A stretch of 64,000 nt of DNA from Pseudomonadota bacterium (lineage in GTDB: Bacteria; Pseudomonadota; Gammaproteobacteria; Steroidobacterales; Steroidobacteraceae). Both the position numbers and the translations under genes were made by a program. Where the stretch lies: positions 1 to 64,000 of the forward strand of contig JAJYUL010000011.1 of assembly GCA_021792555.1 (NCBI GenBank). Direction: 5' to 3'. Every line of letters starts with the position of its first letter. Position 1 is the first letter of the stretch. Of this stretch, positions 41,716 through 49,731 are shown in pieces. The notes beneath the pieces were generated by a model, which worked only from the letters and a program-made list of their open reading frames with translations, was not told where the DNA came from and searched no databases.

Positions 41716-42852
41716 ATGAACGCGCGATTCCGTCCGCTGCTGCTGATCGTCACGGTGTTCTGGATCTACGTGGCGCTCTCGGATGTGCTCTACGCCAATC
41801 AGATGCAATCGAGCCTCACGGCCATGCACGTCGGGCACCTGTTCGCCCCGTGGCAGGCGCGGCTCCTGCAGCACCTGCTGCTGTATCCGGTGCTGCTCAG
41901 CTGCGTGTGGACCTCGCTGCGCATGGGCTGGCAGCCGATCTGGCGCCGCCTGCCGCTGCAGATGCTGCTCGCGGTGGGGTTCGCGGCGCTGGCCGAGCCG
42001 ACGCTCTGGCTGGGCGACTCGGTGCTGGTGGGCGTGCGCGAGGTCATCCGTCAGATCACCCATACCCCCGGGCGGGTGCACCTGCCGGTGGCGCCGCTCA
42101 CCCAGATCTGGATCGCGAGCGCCACGAGCTTCCTGCTCACCTACGGGTTCGGCCTGGCGCTCGCGACCGGCTTTGACGTCTACCGTCGGCTGCGCGATAC
42201 GCAGATCCGCTCTGCGGCCCTGGAGCGGGCGCTGACGGCGGCGCATCTGGCGGCACTGCGCATGCAGCTCTCACCGCATTCGCTGTTCAACCTGCTCAAC
42301 ACCATCCATGGACAGATCGACGGGGATCCGGCCGACGCGCGCAGCATGATCGTGCAGCTCGCCGACCTGCTGCGCCGGCTCCTGCACGCCGGGGAGCGCG
42401 AGTTCACCCGCCTCAACGACGAGCTGCAGTTCGCGCGGCTGTACCTGACTTTGCAGCAGCGGCGCTTCGCCGACCGGCTCACGGTGCACGTGCCGGCTCC
42501 GGAGCGCGCCCCGAGCGCCTGGGTGCCGAGCCTGATCCTGCAGCCGCTGATCGAGAACGCGGTGGTACACGGGCTCGCCGGCCATCCCGATCCGGTCGAG
42601 ATCCGGGTCGAGGCGCTGCAGGAGGGGCAGATGCTCACGCTGCGCGTGAGCAACACCATCGACCGCGACGAGCCCAACCGCCGTGAGGGCATCGGCCTGA
42701 AGAACGTGCGCGAGCGGCTCGCGATCCAGTTCGGCGACCGCGCCACGTTCGAGGCCGCGCCGCGCCCCGGCGGCCAGTGGGTTGCCGAGGTCCGCCTGCC
42801 GCTGCTCGCGCAGGACAGCGACCCGGTGCTGGCAGCGCCCGTGGCGGCCTGA
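41716..42852 (+). CDS. LytS/YpdA-like sensor histidine kinase, no partner nearby
   Basis: The 378-residue protein has four membrane helices (about 8-28, 48-68, 80-100, 130-152), a short linker and a His_kinase domain with phospho-His188 in [19 protein letters not shown], then an ATPase domain with [12 protein letters not shown] and [11 protein letters not shown]. It is the LytS/AlgZ type. The usual motif is LNPHFLFN; here it is LSPHSLFN, with two changes near the His. These kinases normally sit next to a LytTR regulator, but the next gene (12 bp on) is an MFS transporter and no LytTR gene is in the window. Confidence 0.9.
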   Translation: MNARFRPLLLIVTVFWIYVALSDVLYANQMQSSLTAMHVGHLFAPWQARLLQHLLLYPVLLSCVWTSLRMGWQPIWRRLPLQMLLAVGFAALAEPTLWLGDSVLVGVREVIRQITHTPGRVHLPVAPLTQIWIASATSFLLTYGFGLALATGFDVYRRLRDTQIRSAALERALTAAHLAALRMQLSPHSLFNLLNTIHGQIDGDPADARSMIVQLADLLRRLLHAGEREFTRLNDELQFARLYLTLQQRRFADRLTVHVPAPERAPSAWVPSLILQPLIENAVVHGLAGHPDPVEIRVEALQEGQMLTLRVSNTIDRDEPNRREGIGLKNVRERLAIQFGDRATFEAAPRPGGQWVAEVRLPLLAQDSDPVLAAPVAA

Positions 42853-42863
42853 GCCCCTCGCCC

Positions 42864-44138
42864 ATGGAGGACTCCTCCCGCACGCTGCGGCGCGCCTCGA
42901 CGCTCTCGCTCGCGGTGCTCTCCGGCATCAATCTGCTCAACTATCTCGACCGGTACGTCGTCTCGGCGGTGCTGCCGGAGTTGAAGCATGCCCCGCTCGG
43001 GCTCGATGACTTTCAGTTAGGCACGCTCATGAGCGGCTTTCTGATCGTGTACATGCTGGCCGCGCCGCTGTTCGGGCGGCTCGGGGACCGCGGCTCGCGC
43101 ACCCGCCCGATCGCCATCGGGGTGTTTCTCTGGAGCCTCGCGACGGGACTGACGGGCCTGGCGCGCAACTACCTGCAGCTGCTCGGCGCGCGCGCGGCCG
43201 TCGGCGTCGGCGAGGCGGCCTACGGCACCATCGCCCCCTCGCTGCTCGCCGATCATTTTCCGCTGCGCACGCGCGGGCGGGCGTTTGCGCTGTTCAACAT
43301 GGCGATTCCCGTCGGTGCGGCGCTCGGCTACATCGTCGGCGGCCTGGTCGAGGCGCACTACGGGTGGCGGGCGGCGTTCTTCGTGGCGGGCGTGCCGGGT
43401 GTGGCGCTCGCGCTGTGGGTGTGGCGGCTGCCCGATCCGCCGCGCGGCGCGCAGGATGAGCCCTCGGGCGCGGCGCCCGCCCCGGCGGCGCCCGCCGGCT
43501 CCTGGCGGGTCTACGTGAAACTGCTGCGCCAGCGGGCATACCTGCTCACGGTGCTCGGTTACGCGGCCTACACTTTTGCCCTCGGCGGCATGGCGTTCTG
43601 GATGCCGACCTTCCTCGAGCGCGTGCGCGGCGTGCCGGGCGTCACGGCGACGGCCGGGTTCGGCGAGATCGTGGTGGCGACGGGATTCCTCGGCACCTTC
43701 GCCGGCGGGTGGCTCGGGGATTACTGCCTGAAGTTCTCGCCCCAGGCGTATCTGTGGCTGTCGGGCTGGGTGACGGTGCTCGCCGTGCCTGCGACCTATC
43801 TGGCGCTCGCCTCGGGGATCCCGTGGGTGTTCTACGGTGCGCTCACGGCCGCGCAGCTGCTGCTGTTCATGTCGACCGGGCCGATCAACACCGTCATCGT
43901 CAATCTGGTGAGCCCCCTCGAGCGCGCCTGCGCCGTGGCGCTCAGCGTGTTCGTCATCCATGCGCTCGGGGACGTGATCTCACCCTCGATCATCGGCGGG
44001 ATCTCCGATGCGAGTTCGCTCGGTACCGCGGTGATGATCGTGCCGGTGGCGGTGGCGCTGAGTGCGCTGCTGTGGCTGCTGGCAGCCCGGGCCGACCGCG
44101 CCGCTCAGCGCGCGACGAATGCCCGCTCGATGACGTAA
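42864..44138 (+). CDS. MFS transporter, Spns-like
   Basis: The 424-residue protein has 12 membrane helices. Motif A reads GRLGDRGSRTRPI, and GINLLNYLDRYVVSAVLPELK in helix 1 with VGEAAYGTIAPSLLADHFPLRTRGRAFALFN in helices 4-5 is typical of the Spinster-like branch. It follows the kinase gene by 12 bp and is probably cotranscribed. It overlaps the ferredoxin-NADP reductase gene tail-to-tail by 34 bp (44105-44138). Substrate unknown; family members move lipids or sphingoid-like molecules in eukaryotes and organic acids in bacteria. Confidence 0.88.
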   Translation: MEDSSRTLRRASTLSLAVLSGINLLNYLDRYVVSAVLPELKHAPLGLDDFQLGTLMSGFLIVYMLAAPLFGRLGDRGSRTRPIAIGVFLWSLATGLTGLARNYLQLLGARAAVGVGEAAYGTIAPSLLADHFPLRTRGRAFALFNMAIPVGAALGYIVGGLVEAHYGWRAAFFVAGVPGVALALWVWRLPDPPRGAQDEPSGAAPAPAAPAGSWRVYVKLLRQRAYLLTVLGYAAYTFALGGMAFWMPTFLERVRGVPGVTATAGFGEIVVATGFLGTFAGGWLGDYCLKFSPQAYLWLSGWVTVLAVPATYLALASGIPWVFYGALTAAQLLLFMSTGPINTVIVNLVSPLERACAVALSVFVIHALGDVISPSIIGGISDASSLGTAVMIVPVAVALSALLWLLAARADRAAQRATNARSMT

Positions 44139-44926
44139 TCGCCGCTCTCGCCGATGTGCGGGGACATCTGAAAGCCGCGGCCATCGAGCAGCGTGCAGGT
44201 GTCGGTGAGCATCGCCGGGCTGCCGCACACCATGGCGCGGTCCTCGCCCGGATCGAGCGGCGGCAGGCCCAGATCATAGGAGAGCCGCCCGGAGTCGATC
44301 AGCGTCGTCAGCCGGCCGCGGTTGACGTGCGGCTCGCGGGTGACGGCTGGGTAGTACAGCAGCTTCTCGCGCACCCACTCCCCGAGCAGCTCGTGGGACT
44401 TGAGCTCCTCGATGCGGTGCTTGAGCACCGCCGTCTCGCGCGCCCAGCGCACGCCGTGCACGAAGATGATCCGCTCGAAGCGCTCGTAGGTCTCCGGGTC
44501 CTTGATCACGCTCATGAAGGGCGCCGCGCCCGTGCCGGTCGACAGCAGATACAGGCGCTTGCCCGGCTTCAGGTCGTGCAGCACCAGAGTCCCGGTGGGC
44601 TTGCGGCTGACCAGCACCTCATCGCCCTCGCGGATGTGCTGCAGGCGGGAGGTGAGCGGACCGTCGGGCACCTTGATGCTGAGGAACTCCAGGTGCTCCT
44701 CGTGGTTGGCGCTGGCGATGCTGTAGGCGCGCAGCAGCGGGCGCGAGTCGACCTCGAGCCCGACCATGACGAACTGGCCGTTCTCGAAACGCAGGCCCGC
44801 ATCGCGGGTCGTCGTGAAGGTGAATTGCGTGTCCGTCCAGTGCTTGACCGAGAGCACCCGTTCGCTGCCTATCGCCGCCAAGTGCGTGTACCTCTCTGTT
44901 CTGCCGGGAGATTCAGCGGGCGGCAT
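44105..44926 (-). CDS. fpr: Ferredoxin--NADP+ reductase
   Basis: The 273-residue flavoprotein starts at MPPAESPGRTERYTHL (ATG 44926). The FAD motif is LLRAYSIASANHEEHLEFLSIKV, the NADP motif is YLLSTGTGAAPFMSVIKDP, and AMVCGSPAMLTDTCTLLDGRGF is typical of bacterial Fpr. It carries electrons between NADPH and ferredoxin or flavodoxin, often for oxidative stress or Fe-S repair. The 3' end overlaps the convergent MFS gene. Confidence 0.92.
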   Translation of the reverse strand: MPPAESPGRTERYTHLAAIGSERVLSVKHWTDTQFTFTTTRDAGLRFENGQFVMVGLEVDSRPLLRAYSIASANHEEHLEFLSIKVPDGPLTSRLQHIREGDEVLVSRKPTGTLVLHDLKPGKRLYLLSTGTGAAPFMSVIKDPETYERFERIIFVHGVRWARETAVLKHRIEELKSHELLGEWVREKLLYYPAVTREPHVNRGRLTTLIDSGRLSYDLGLPPLDPGEDRAMVCGSPAMLTDTCTLLDGRGFQMSPHIGESGDYVIERAFVAR

Positions 44927-45081
44927 TGTACCGGGGACGGGCCGCGGCGGGGGTGATTTTGCGGTATTTACTGATGCTTGTGCGACATGTCCCGCCGCGG
45001 CGCGCTGTTGGGTCCGTGCAACATCCGCGGCTGCTATGATGCTTGCGGCCGCGCCACGCGGCCACGGCACACGGGGCGCAC

Positions 45082-45930
45082 ATGGGGACACCGGAGCAGG
45101 GGAGTCTGCGCGGGCGGACGCTGTTCATCACGGGGGCGAGCCGCGGCATCGGGCTCGCGATCGGCCTGCGGGCGGCGCGCGAAGGCGCGAACGTGGCCGT
45201 GGCAGCAAAGACCACCGAGCCGCACCCGAAGCTGCCGGGCACGATCTTCAGCGCCGCCGAGCAGATCGAGGCCGCCGGCGGCCGGGCGCTCGCGCTGCCG
45301 CTCGATGTGCGCGACGACGAGCAGGTGCGCGCGGCCATCGAGCGGACCGCCGAGGTGTTCGGCGGCATCGACATTCTGGTCAACAACGCCAGCGCCATCA
45401 GCCTCACGCCGACTCGGGCGACGGACATGCGCCGCTTCGACCTGATGCACTCGATCAATACGCGCGGCACGCTGCTGTGCAGCAAGCTCGCCGCGCCGCT
45501 GCTCGCACGCGGCGTCAACCCGCACATTCTCGTGCTCGCGCCGCCGCTGCACCTCGAGCCGCGCTGGTTCGCCCCGCACCTGCCGTACTCGCTGGCGAAG
45601 TTCGGCATGAGCCTGTGCGTGCTCGGGCTCGCCGGGGAGTTCGCGGCCGAGGGCATCGCGGTGAACGCGCTCTGGCCGCGCACCATCATCGGCACGGCCG
45701 CCCTGAAGGTGGCACTCGCCGGGGCGCCCCCGGAGGCGCTGCGCCGCGCGCGCTCGCCGCAGATCGTGGCCGAGGCCGCCTGCGCGATCCTCAAGCGCGA
45801 CAGCCGCGCCTTCACCGGGCAGTTCTGCATCGACGAGCAGGTGCTGCGCGAGGAGGGAGTGAGCGATTTCTCGGCCTACCGGCAGAGCGGCGTGCGCGAG
45901 GAAGACCTGCTGACGGATCTGTTCGTTTAG
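45082..45930 (+). CDS. HSDL2-like short-chain dehydrogenase with Ser replaced by Ala
   Basis: The 282-residue protein starts at MGTPEQGSLRG (ATG 45082). The NAD-binding motif is TGASRGIG (about 17-24), NNAS is at about 101-104, and the active-site Tyr169 and Lys173 are in YSLAKFGMS. VNALWPRTIIGTAA is typical of HSDL2-type SDRs. Where HSDL2 has SPPL with the catalytic Ser, this protein has APPL (Ala153). It therefore lacks one residue of the usual Ser-Tyr-Lys triad and may be weak or act by another route. It lies beside the leucine-degradation genes but on its own transcript. Confidence 0.88.
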   Translation: MGTPEQGSLRGRTLFITGASRGIGLAIGLRAAREGANVAVAAKTTEPHPKLPGTIFSAAEQIEAAGGRALALPLDVRDDEQVRAAIERTAEVFGGIDILVNNASAISLTPTRATDMRRFDLMHSINTRGTLLCSKLAAPLLARGVNPHILVLAPPLHLEPRWFAPHLPYSLAKFGMSLCVLGLAGEFAAEGIAVNALWPRTIIGTAALKVALAGAPPEALRRARSPQIVAEAACAILKRDSRAFTGQFCIDEQVLREEGVSDFSAYRQSGVREEDLLTDLFV

Positions 45931-45942
45931 GACGGCGTACCT

Positions 45943-46012
45943 GTCCCGCGGCGCTCTGCCCGGGGGCGGCGGGCGCAACGTGAGGGGCGGGCAGCGCAGT
46001 GCGCGGCGGGAC
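45943..46012. terminator. Imperfect long hairpin between convergent genes
   Basis: GTCCCGC (45943-45949) can pair with GCGGGAC (46006-46012), and CTGCCCG (45956-45962) with CGGGCAG (45988-45994). The region lies between the stops of the SDR gene (45930) and the GntR regulator (46098). It may act as a two-way terminator, but it has no T run. Confidence 0.35.
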
Positions 46013-46097
46013 CGCTACGGCGGGCAAGCCCTGCGCCGCGTCAATGCCGCCCCATGATGAACCAGCCGGCGGCACTGTCCGCCAGGGCCGAGACCCC

Positions 46098-46874
46098 TCA
46101 AGCGCCGCCGGCAGCCGCGTGAGGCCGGGTCGGGGCGGGGCTCTGACAGCCGATGCGGTGGCTGAGGTCGATGCCGGCGAGCTCGTAGCCCTTCCTGAAA
46201 TCGCGGATGTGCCGCGCCATCCATTGCCGGGCCGCTTCCGCGTCGCGCCGCTCGAGGGCCTCCAGGATGCGCCGCTGCGCGGTGGCGATGCGCGAGCGGG
46301 CCTGAGGGACCTGATCGATCATGTCGCGCAGCGAGGGCTCGAGCAGCTGGATGAGCGGCTCGTGCACGAGCGCAAACACTTGGTTGTGGGTCGCCGCGCC
46401 GAGGGCCCGGAAGAACTCGGCCACGTGGTGCACGGCTTTGTCCGTCAGTGCGTTTTCCGATTCGAAGCGCGCGCGCACCGCGGCAAGGCGCTCAAGGTCA
46501 GCGTCGCTGCGCGCATGCGCTGCGCTCTCGGCGATGGGCGGCTCGAACTCCGTGAGTGCCGTCCAGACCTCGAGGAACGTCACATCGTGCAGCGCCAGCG
46601 CGCGGCTGACGTCCTTGGCGACCGCGAGATGGCGCGGACGGCTGACCGTCATGCGCTTGGAGCCCGGACGCCGCTCGAGCAGCCCGCTGCACTCGAGCTC
46701 GCGCAGCGCCTCGCGCACCGTGGAGCGGTTCACCCCGAGCTGGCGGGCGAGCTCGGTCTCCGGCGGCAGCCGCTCGCCCTCGCGCAGGGCGCGGCTGAGG
46801 ATGCGCTCGGTGATCGCGTCGGCCACCTTGCGGTAGGCGGGCGTCAGGGCGATCTGATCGAATTCAACGCTCAT
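46098..46874 (-). CDS. GntR-family regulator with FCD (FadR-type) domain
   Basis: The 258-residue protein has an N-terminal winged helix (about 12-80) with the GntR motif LPPETELARQLGVNRSTVREALRELECSGLLERRPGSKRMTV. The all-helical FCD domain (about 95-240) has metal/ligand-type His residues in VHHVAEFFRALG and RHIRDF. It lies 6 bp downstream of the acyl-CoA dehydrogenase and is cotranscribed with it, so it probably regulates its own operon and the divergent carboxylase genes. The likely ligand is an acyl-CoA or branched acid. In Pseudomonas the liu genes use a MerR-type regulator instead. Confidence 0.9.
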   Translation of the reverse strand: MSVEFDQIALTPAYRKVADAITERILSRALREGERLPPETELARQLGVNRSTVREALRELECSGLLERRPGSKRMTVSRPRHLAVAKDVSRALALHDVTFLEVWTALTEFEPPIAESAAHARSDADLERLAAVRARFESENALTDKAVHHVAEFFRALGAATHNQVFALVHEPLIQLLEPSLRDMIDQVPQARSRIATAQRRILEALERRDAEAARQWMARHIRDFRKGYELAGIDLSHRIGCQSPAPTRPHAAAGGA

Positions 46875-46880
46875 GCGCGC

Positions 46881-48068
46881 TCAGTCGGCCGCTTCGAACA
46901 GCTCCCGCCCGATCAGCATGCGGCGGATCTCCTGCGTGCCGGCGCCGATCTCGTAGAGCTTCGCATCGCGCAGCAGCCGTCCGGCCGGGTAGTCATTGAT
47001 GTAGCCGTTGCCGCCGAGCGCCTGGATGGCCTCGAGCGCCACCCGTGTGGCGTGCTCGGCGCAGAAGAGGATGCAGGCGGCGGCATCGCGCCGCCGCACC
47101 TGGCCGGCGTCGCAGGCGCGCGCCACGCTGTAGACGTAGGCGCGACTCGCGCCGAGCGCCGCATACATGTCGGCGAGCTTCGCCTGCATCAGCTCGAAGG
47201 TGCCGATCGGCTGGCCGAACTGTTTGCGCTCGCGCACGTAGGGCAGCACCAGGTCGAGCGCCGCGGCCATCAGCCCGAGCGGTCCGCCGGAGAGCACGAC
47301 GCGCTCGTAGTCGAGTCCGCTCATCAGCACGCGCACCCCGCCGTTCGGCTCACCGAGCAGGTTCTCTCGCGGCACGGCGCACTGCTCGAACACGAGCTCG
47401 CAGGTGTTCGAGCCGCGCATGCCGAGCTTGTCGAGCTTCTGCGCGGTGCTGAAGCCCGCAAAGCCCCGCTCGATGATGAACGCGCTGATGCCGCGGCTGC
47501 CGGCGGCCGGGTCGGTCTTGGCGTACACGATGAGCACATCGGCGTCCGGGCCGTTGGTGATCCACATCTTGCGCCCGGTGAGCACGTAGTGATCGCCCCG
47601 CCGCTCGGCGCGCAGCTGCAGGGAGGTGACGTCCGAGCCGGCCTGCGGCTCGGACATCGCAAGCGCCCCGACGTGCTCGCCGCTGATGAGCTTCGGCAGA
47701 TAGCGCTCGCGCTGGGCATCCGAGCCGTTCAGCCGCAGCTGATTGACGCAGAGATTGGAGTGCGCGCCGTAGGAGAGGCCCACAGAGCCCGATGCGCGCG
47801 AGATCTCCTCCATGGCGATCACGTGGGCGAGGTAGCCGAGTCCCGTGCCGCCCCAGCGCTCCGGCACGGTGATGCCGAGCAGGCCGAGTGCGCCGAGCTC
47901 GGGCCACAGCTCGCGCGGGAACGCGTTGTCGCGGTCGATCTCGGCTGCGCGCGGAGCGATGCGCTCGCTCGCGAAGCGGCGCACCTGCGCGCGGATTTCC
48001 CCTGCGGCCTCATCCAGGCCGAGGCCGCTGTCGATCGGATCGTGGGCGGACATGAGCTTGTCTTCCAT
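46881..48068 (-). CDS. liuA: Isovaleryl-CoA dehydrogenase (LiuA)
   Basis: The 395-residue flavoprotein matches acyl-CoA dehydrogenases: [13 protein letters not shown] and [19 protein letters not shown] for FAD binding, [21 protein letters not shown], and the C-terminal [42 protein letters not shown]. The Glu in [18 protein letters not shown] is where isovaleryl-CoA dehydrogenase has its catalytic base, unlike short- and medium-chain enzymes. It does step 3 of leucine breakdown. A second ATG at 48053 (MSAHDP), with GGAAGA upstream, may be the true start. It is divergent from the MCC genes. Confidence 0.92.
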   Translation of the reverse strand: MEDKLMSAHDPIDSGLGLDEAAGEIRAQVRRFASERIAPRAAEIDRDNAFPRELWPELGALGLLGITVPERWGGTGLGYLAHVIAMEEISRASGSVGLSYGAHSNLCVNQLRLNGSDAQRERYLPKLISGEHVGALAMSEPQAGSDVTSLQLRAERRGDHYVLTGRKMWITNGPDADVLIVYAKTDPAAGSRGISAFIIERGFAGFSTAQKLDKLGMRGSNTCELVFEQCAVPRENLLGEPNGGVRVLMSGLDYERVVLSGGPLGLMAAALDLVLPYVRERKQFGQPIGTFELMQAKLADMYAALGASRAYVYSVARACDAGQVRRRDAAACILFCAEHATRVALEAIQALGGNGYINDYPAGRLLRDAKLYEIGAGTQEIRRMLIGRELFEAAD

Positions 48069-48085
48069 TGAAACAGGACGGTATG

Positions 48086-48098
48086 ATTGTCCGACAAT
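48086..48098. promoter_or_regulatory. GntR/FCD operator between liuA and the MCC genes
   Basis: ATTGTCCGACAAT is a perfect palindrome (six-base arms, one central base) and contains TTGTCCGACAA, which fits the FadR/FCD consensus T-N-G-T-N-N-N-A-C-N-A exactly. It sits midway in the 50-bp divergent gap. On each strand GACAAT can act as a -10 box; the minus strand has a good TTGTCA (48109-48114) 17 bp upstream. A bound dimer would block both promoters at once. Confidence 0.78.
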
Positions 48099-48118
48099 CC
48101 GGCTATCGTGACAAGCCC

Positions 48119-49723
48119 ATGCCCCGCATCGAATCCCGGCTCGATACCCGCTCGGAGGATTTTCAGGACAACGCGCGCGCGCTCAGCGCGCTGACGAGCG
48201 AGCTGAAGCGCGAAGTCGAGCGCGCCGCCCAGGGCGGCTCGGCCGCCGCGGTGAGCCGCCACCGGGCCGCGGGCAAGCTCACCGCCCGCGAGCGCGTGCG
48301 CCAGCTGCTCGATCCGGGCAGCCCCTTTGTCGAGCTCTCGCAGCTGGCCGCGCACGGCCTGTACGGCGGCGGCATCGCCTGCGGCGGGATCATCACCGGC
48401 GTCGGTCGGGTGAGCGGACGGCAGTGCGTGATCGTCGCCAACGATCCGACCGTCAAGGGCGGCACCTACTACCCGGTGACCGTCAAGAAGCATCTGCGCG
48501 CCCAGGAGATCGCCCGCGAGAACCGTCTGCCGTGCGTGTATCTGGTGGAAAGCGGCGGGGCGTTCCTGCCGGCGCAGGATGAGGTGTTCCCCGACAAGGA
48601 GCACTTCGGGCGCATCTTCTACAACCAGGCGACGCTCTCGGCGCTCGGGGTGGCGCAGATCGCGGTGGTGCACGGCTCGTGCACCGCAGGCGGCGCCTAC
48701 GTGCCGGCGATGGCCGACGAGAACGTCATCGTGCGCAACCAGGGCCGGGTCTTCCTCGGCGGCCCGCCGCTGGTGAAGGCGGCCACCGGGGAGGATATCG
48801 ACGCCGAGTCGCTCGGCGGGGCCGACGTGCACTGCCGCGAATCGGGCGTGTGCGATCACTATGCGGAAAACGACAGTCATGCGCTCGCCATCGCGCGCAG
48901 CATCGTGGCGCGGCTGCGTCCGCCGCCGTGCACTGACCCGCCGTGCGCGCCGCGCGAGCCGCACTACGCGCCCGAGGAGCTCTACGGCGCGGTGCCTTCG
49001 AGCCTGCGCCGGCCCTACGACGTGCGCGAGGTGATCGCGCGGCTCACCGACGGCTCGGAGCTCGAGGAGTTCAAGCAGCTCTACGGCACGACTCTCGTGT
49101 GCGGCTTTGCGCACCTCGGGGGCTATCCGCTCGGCATCCTCGCCAACAACGGGATCCTCTTCTCGGAGAGCGCGCTGAAGGGCGCGCACTTCATCGAGCT
49201 GTGCTCGCGCGAGGGCATTCCGCTTCTGTTCCTGCAGAACATCACCGGCTTCATGGTGGGCCGCAAGGCCGAGGCGGGCGGCATTGCCCGCGACGGTGCG
49301 AAGCTCGTCACGGCGGTCGCATGCGCGCGCGTGCCGAAGTTCACGGTCATCATCGGCGGCAGCTACGGCGCGGGCAATTACGCCATGTGCGGCCGCGCCT
49401 ACGGGCCGCGCTTTCTTTTCCAGTGGCCGAACGCGCGCATCTCGGTGATGGGCGGGGAGCAGGCCGCGAGCGTGCTCGCCACCGTCAAGCGCGGACAGAT
49501 CGAGTCCGGCCGGGGCAGCTGGCCTGCCGAGGACGAGGAGGCGTTCAAACAGCCCATCCGCGAGCAGTACGAGCGCCAGGGGCACCCGTACTATGCCTCG
49601 GCGCGGCTCTGGGACGACGGGGTGATCGACCCGCTCGAGACGCGCCGCATCCTCACGCTGTGCCTCGCGGCGGCGCGCAATGCGCCGCAGGAAGAGACCC
49701 GTTTCGGCCTGTTCAGAATGTGA
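48119..49723 (+). CDS. liuB: Methylcrotonyl-CoA carboxylase, carboxyltransferase (beta) subunit
   Basis: The 534-residue protein starts at [15 protein letters not shown] (ATG 48119). It has both carboxyltransferase halves: [31 protein letters not shown] in the first and [69 protein letters not shown] in the second, with [20 protein letters not shown] near the end. This wording is typical of MCC beta. It pairs with the biotin subunit 8 bp downstream to carboxylate 3-methylcrotonyl-CoA in leucine degradation. Confidence 0.94.
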   Translation: MPRIESRLDTRSEDFQDNARALSALTSELKREVERAAQGGSAAAVSRHRAAGKLTARERVRQLLDPGSPFVELSQLAAHGLYGGGIACGGIITGVGRVSGRQCVIVANDPTVKGGTYYPVTVKKHLRAQEIARENRLPCVYLVESGGAFLPAQDEVFPDKEHFGRIFYNQATLSALGVAQIAVVHGSCTAGGAYVPAMADENVIVRNQGRVFLGGPPLVKAATGEDIDAESLGGADVHCRESGVCDHYAENDSHALAIARSIVARLRPPPCTDPPCAPREPHYAPEELYGAVPSSLRRPYDVREVIARLTDGSELEEFKQLYGTTLVCGFAHLGGYPLGILANNGILFSESALKGAHFIELCSREGIPLLFLQNITGFMVGRKAEAGGIARDGAKLVTAVACARVPKFTVIIGGSYGAGNYAMCGRAYGPRFLFQWPNARISVMGGEQAASVLATVKRGQIESGRGSWPAEDEEAFKQPIREQYERQGHPYYASARLWDDGVIDPLETRRILTLCLAAARNAPQEETRFGLFRM

Positions 49724-49731
49724 GTGCGCCC

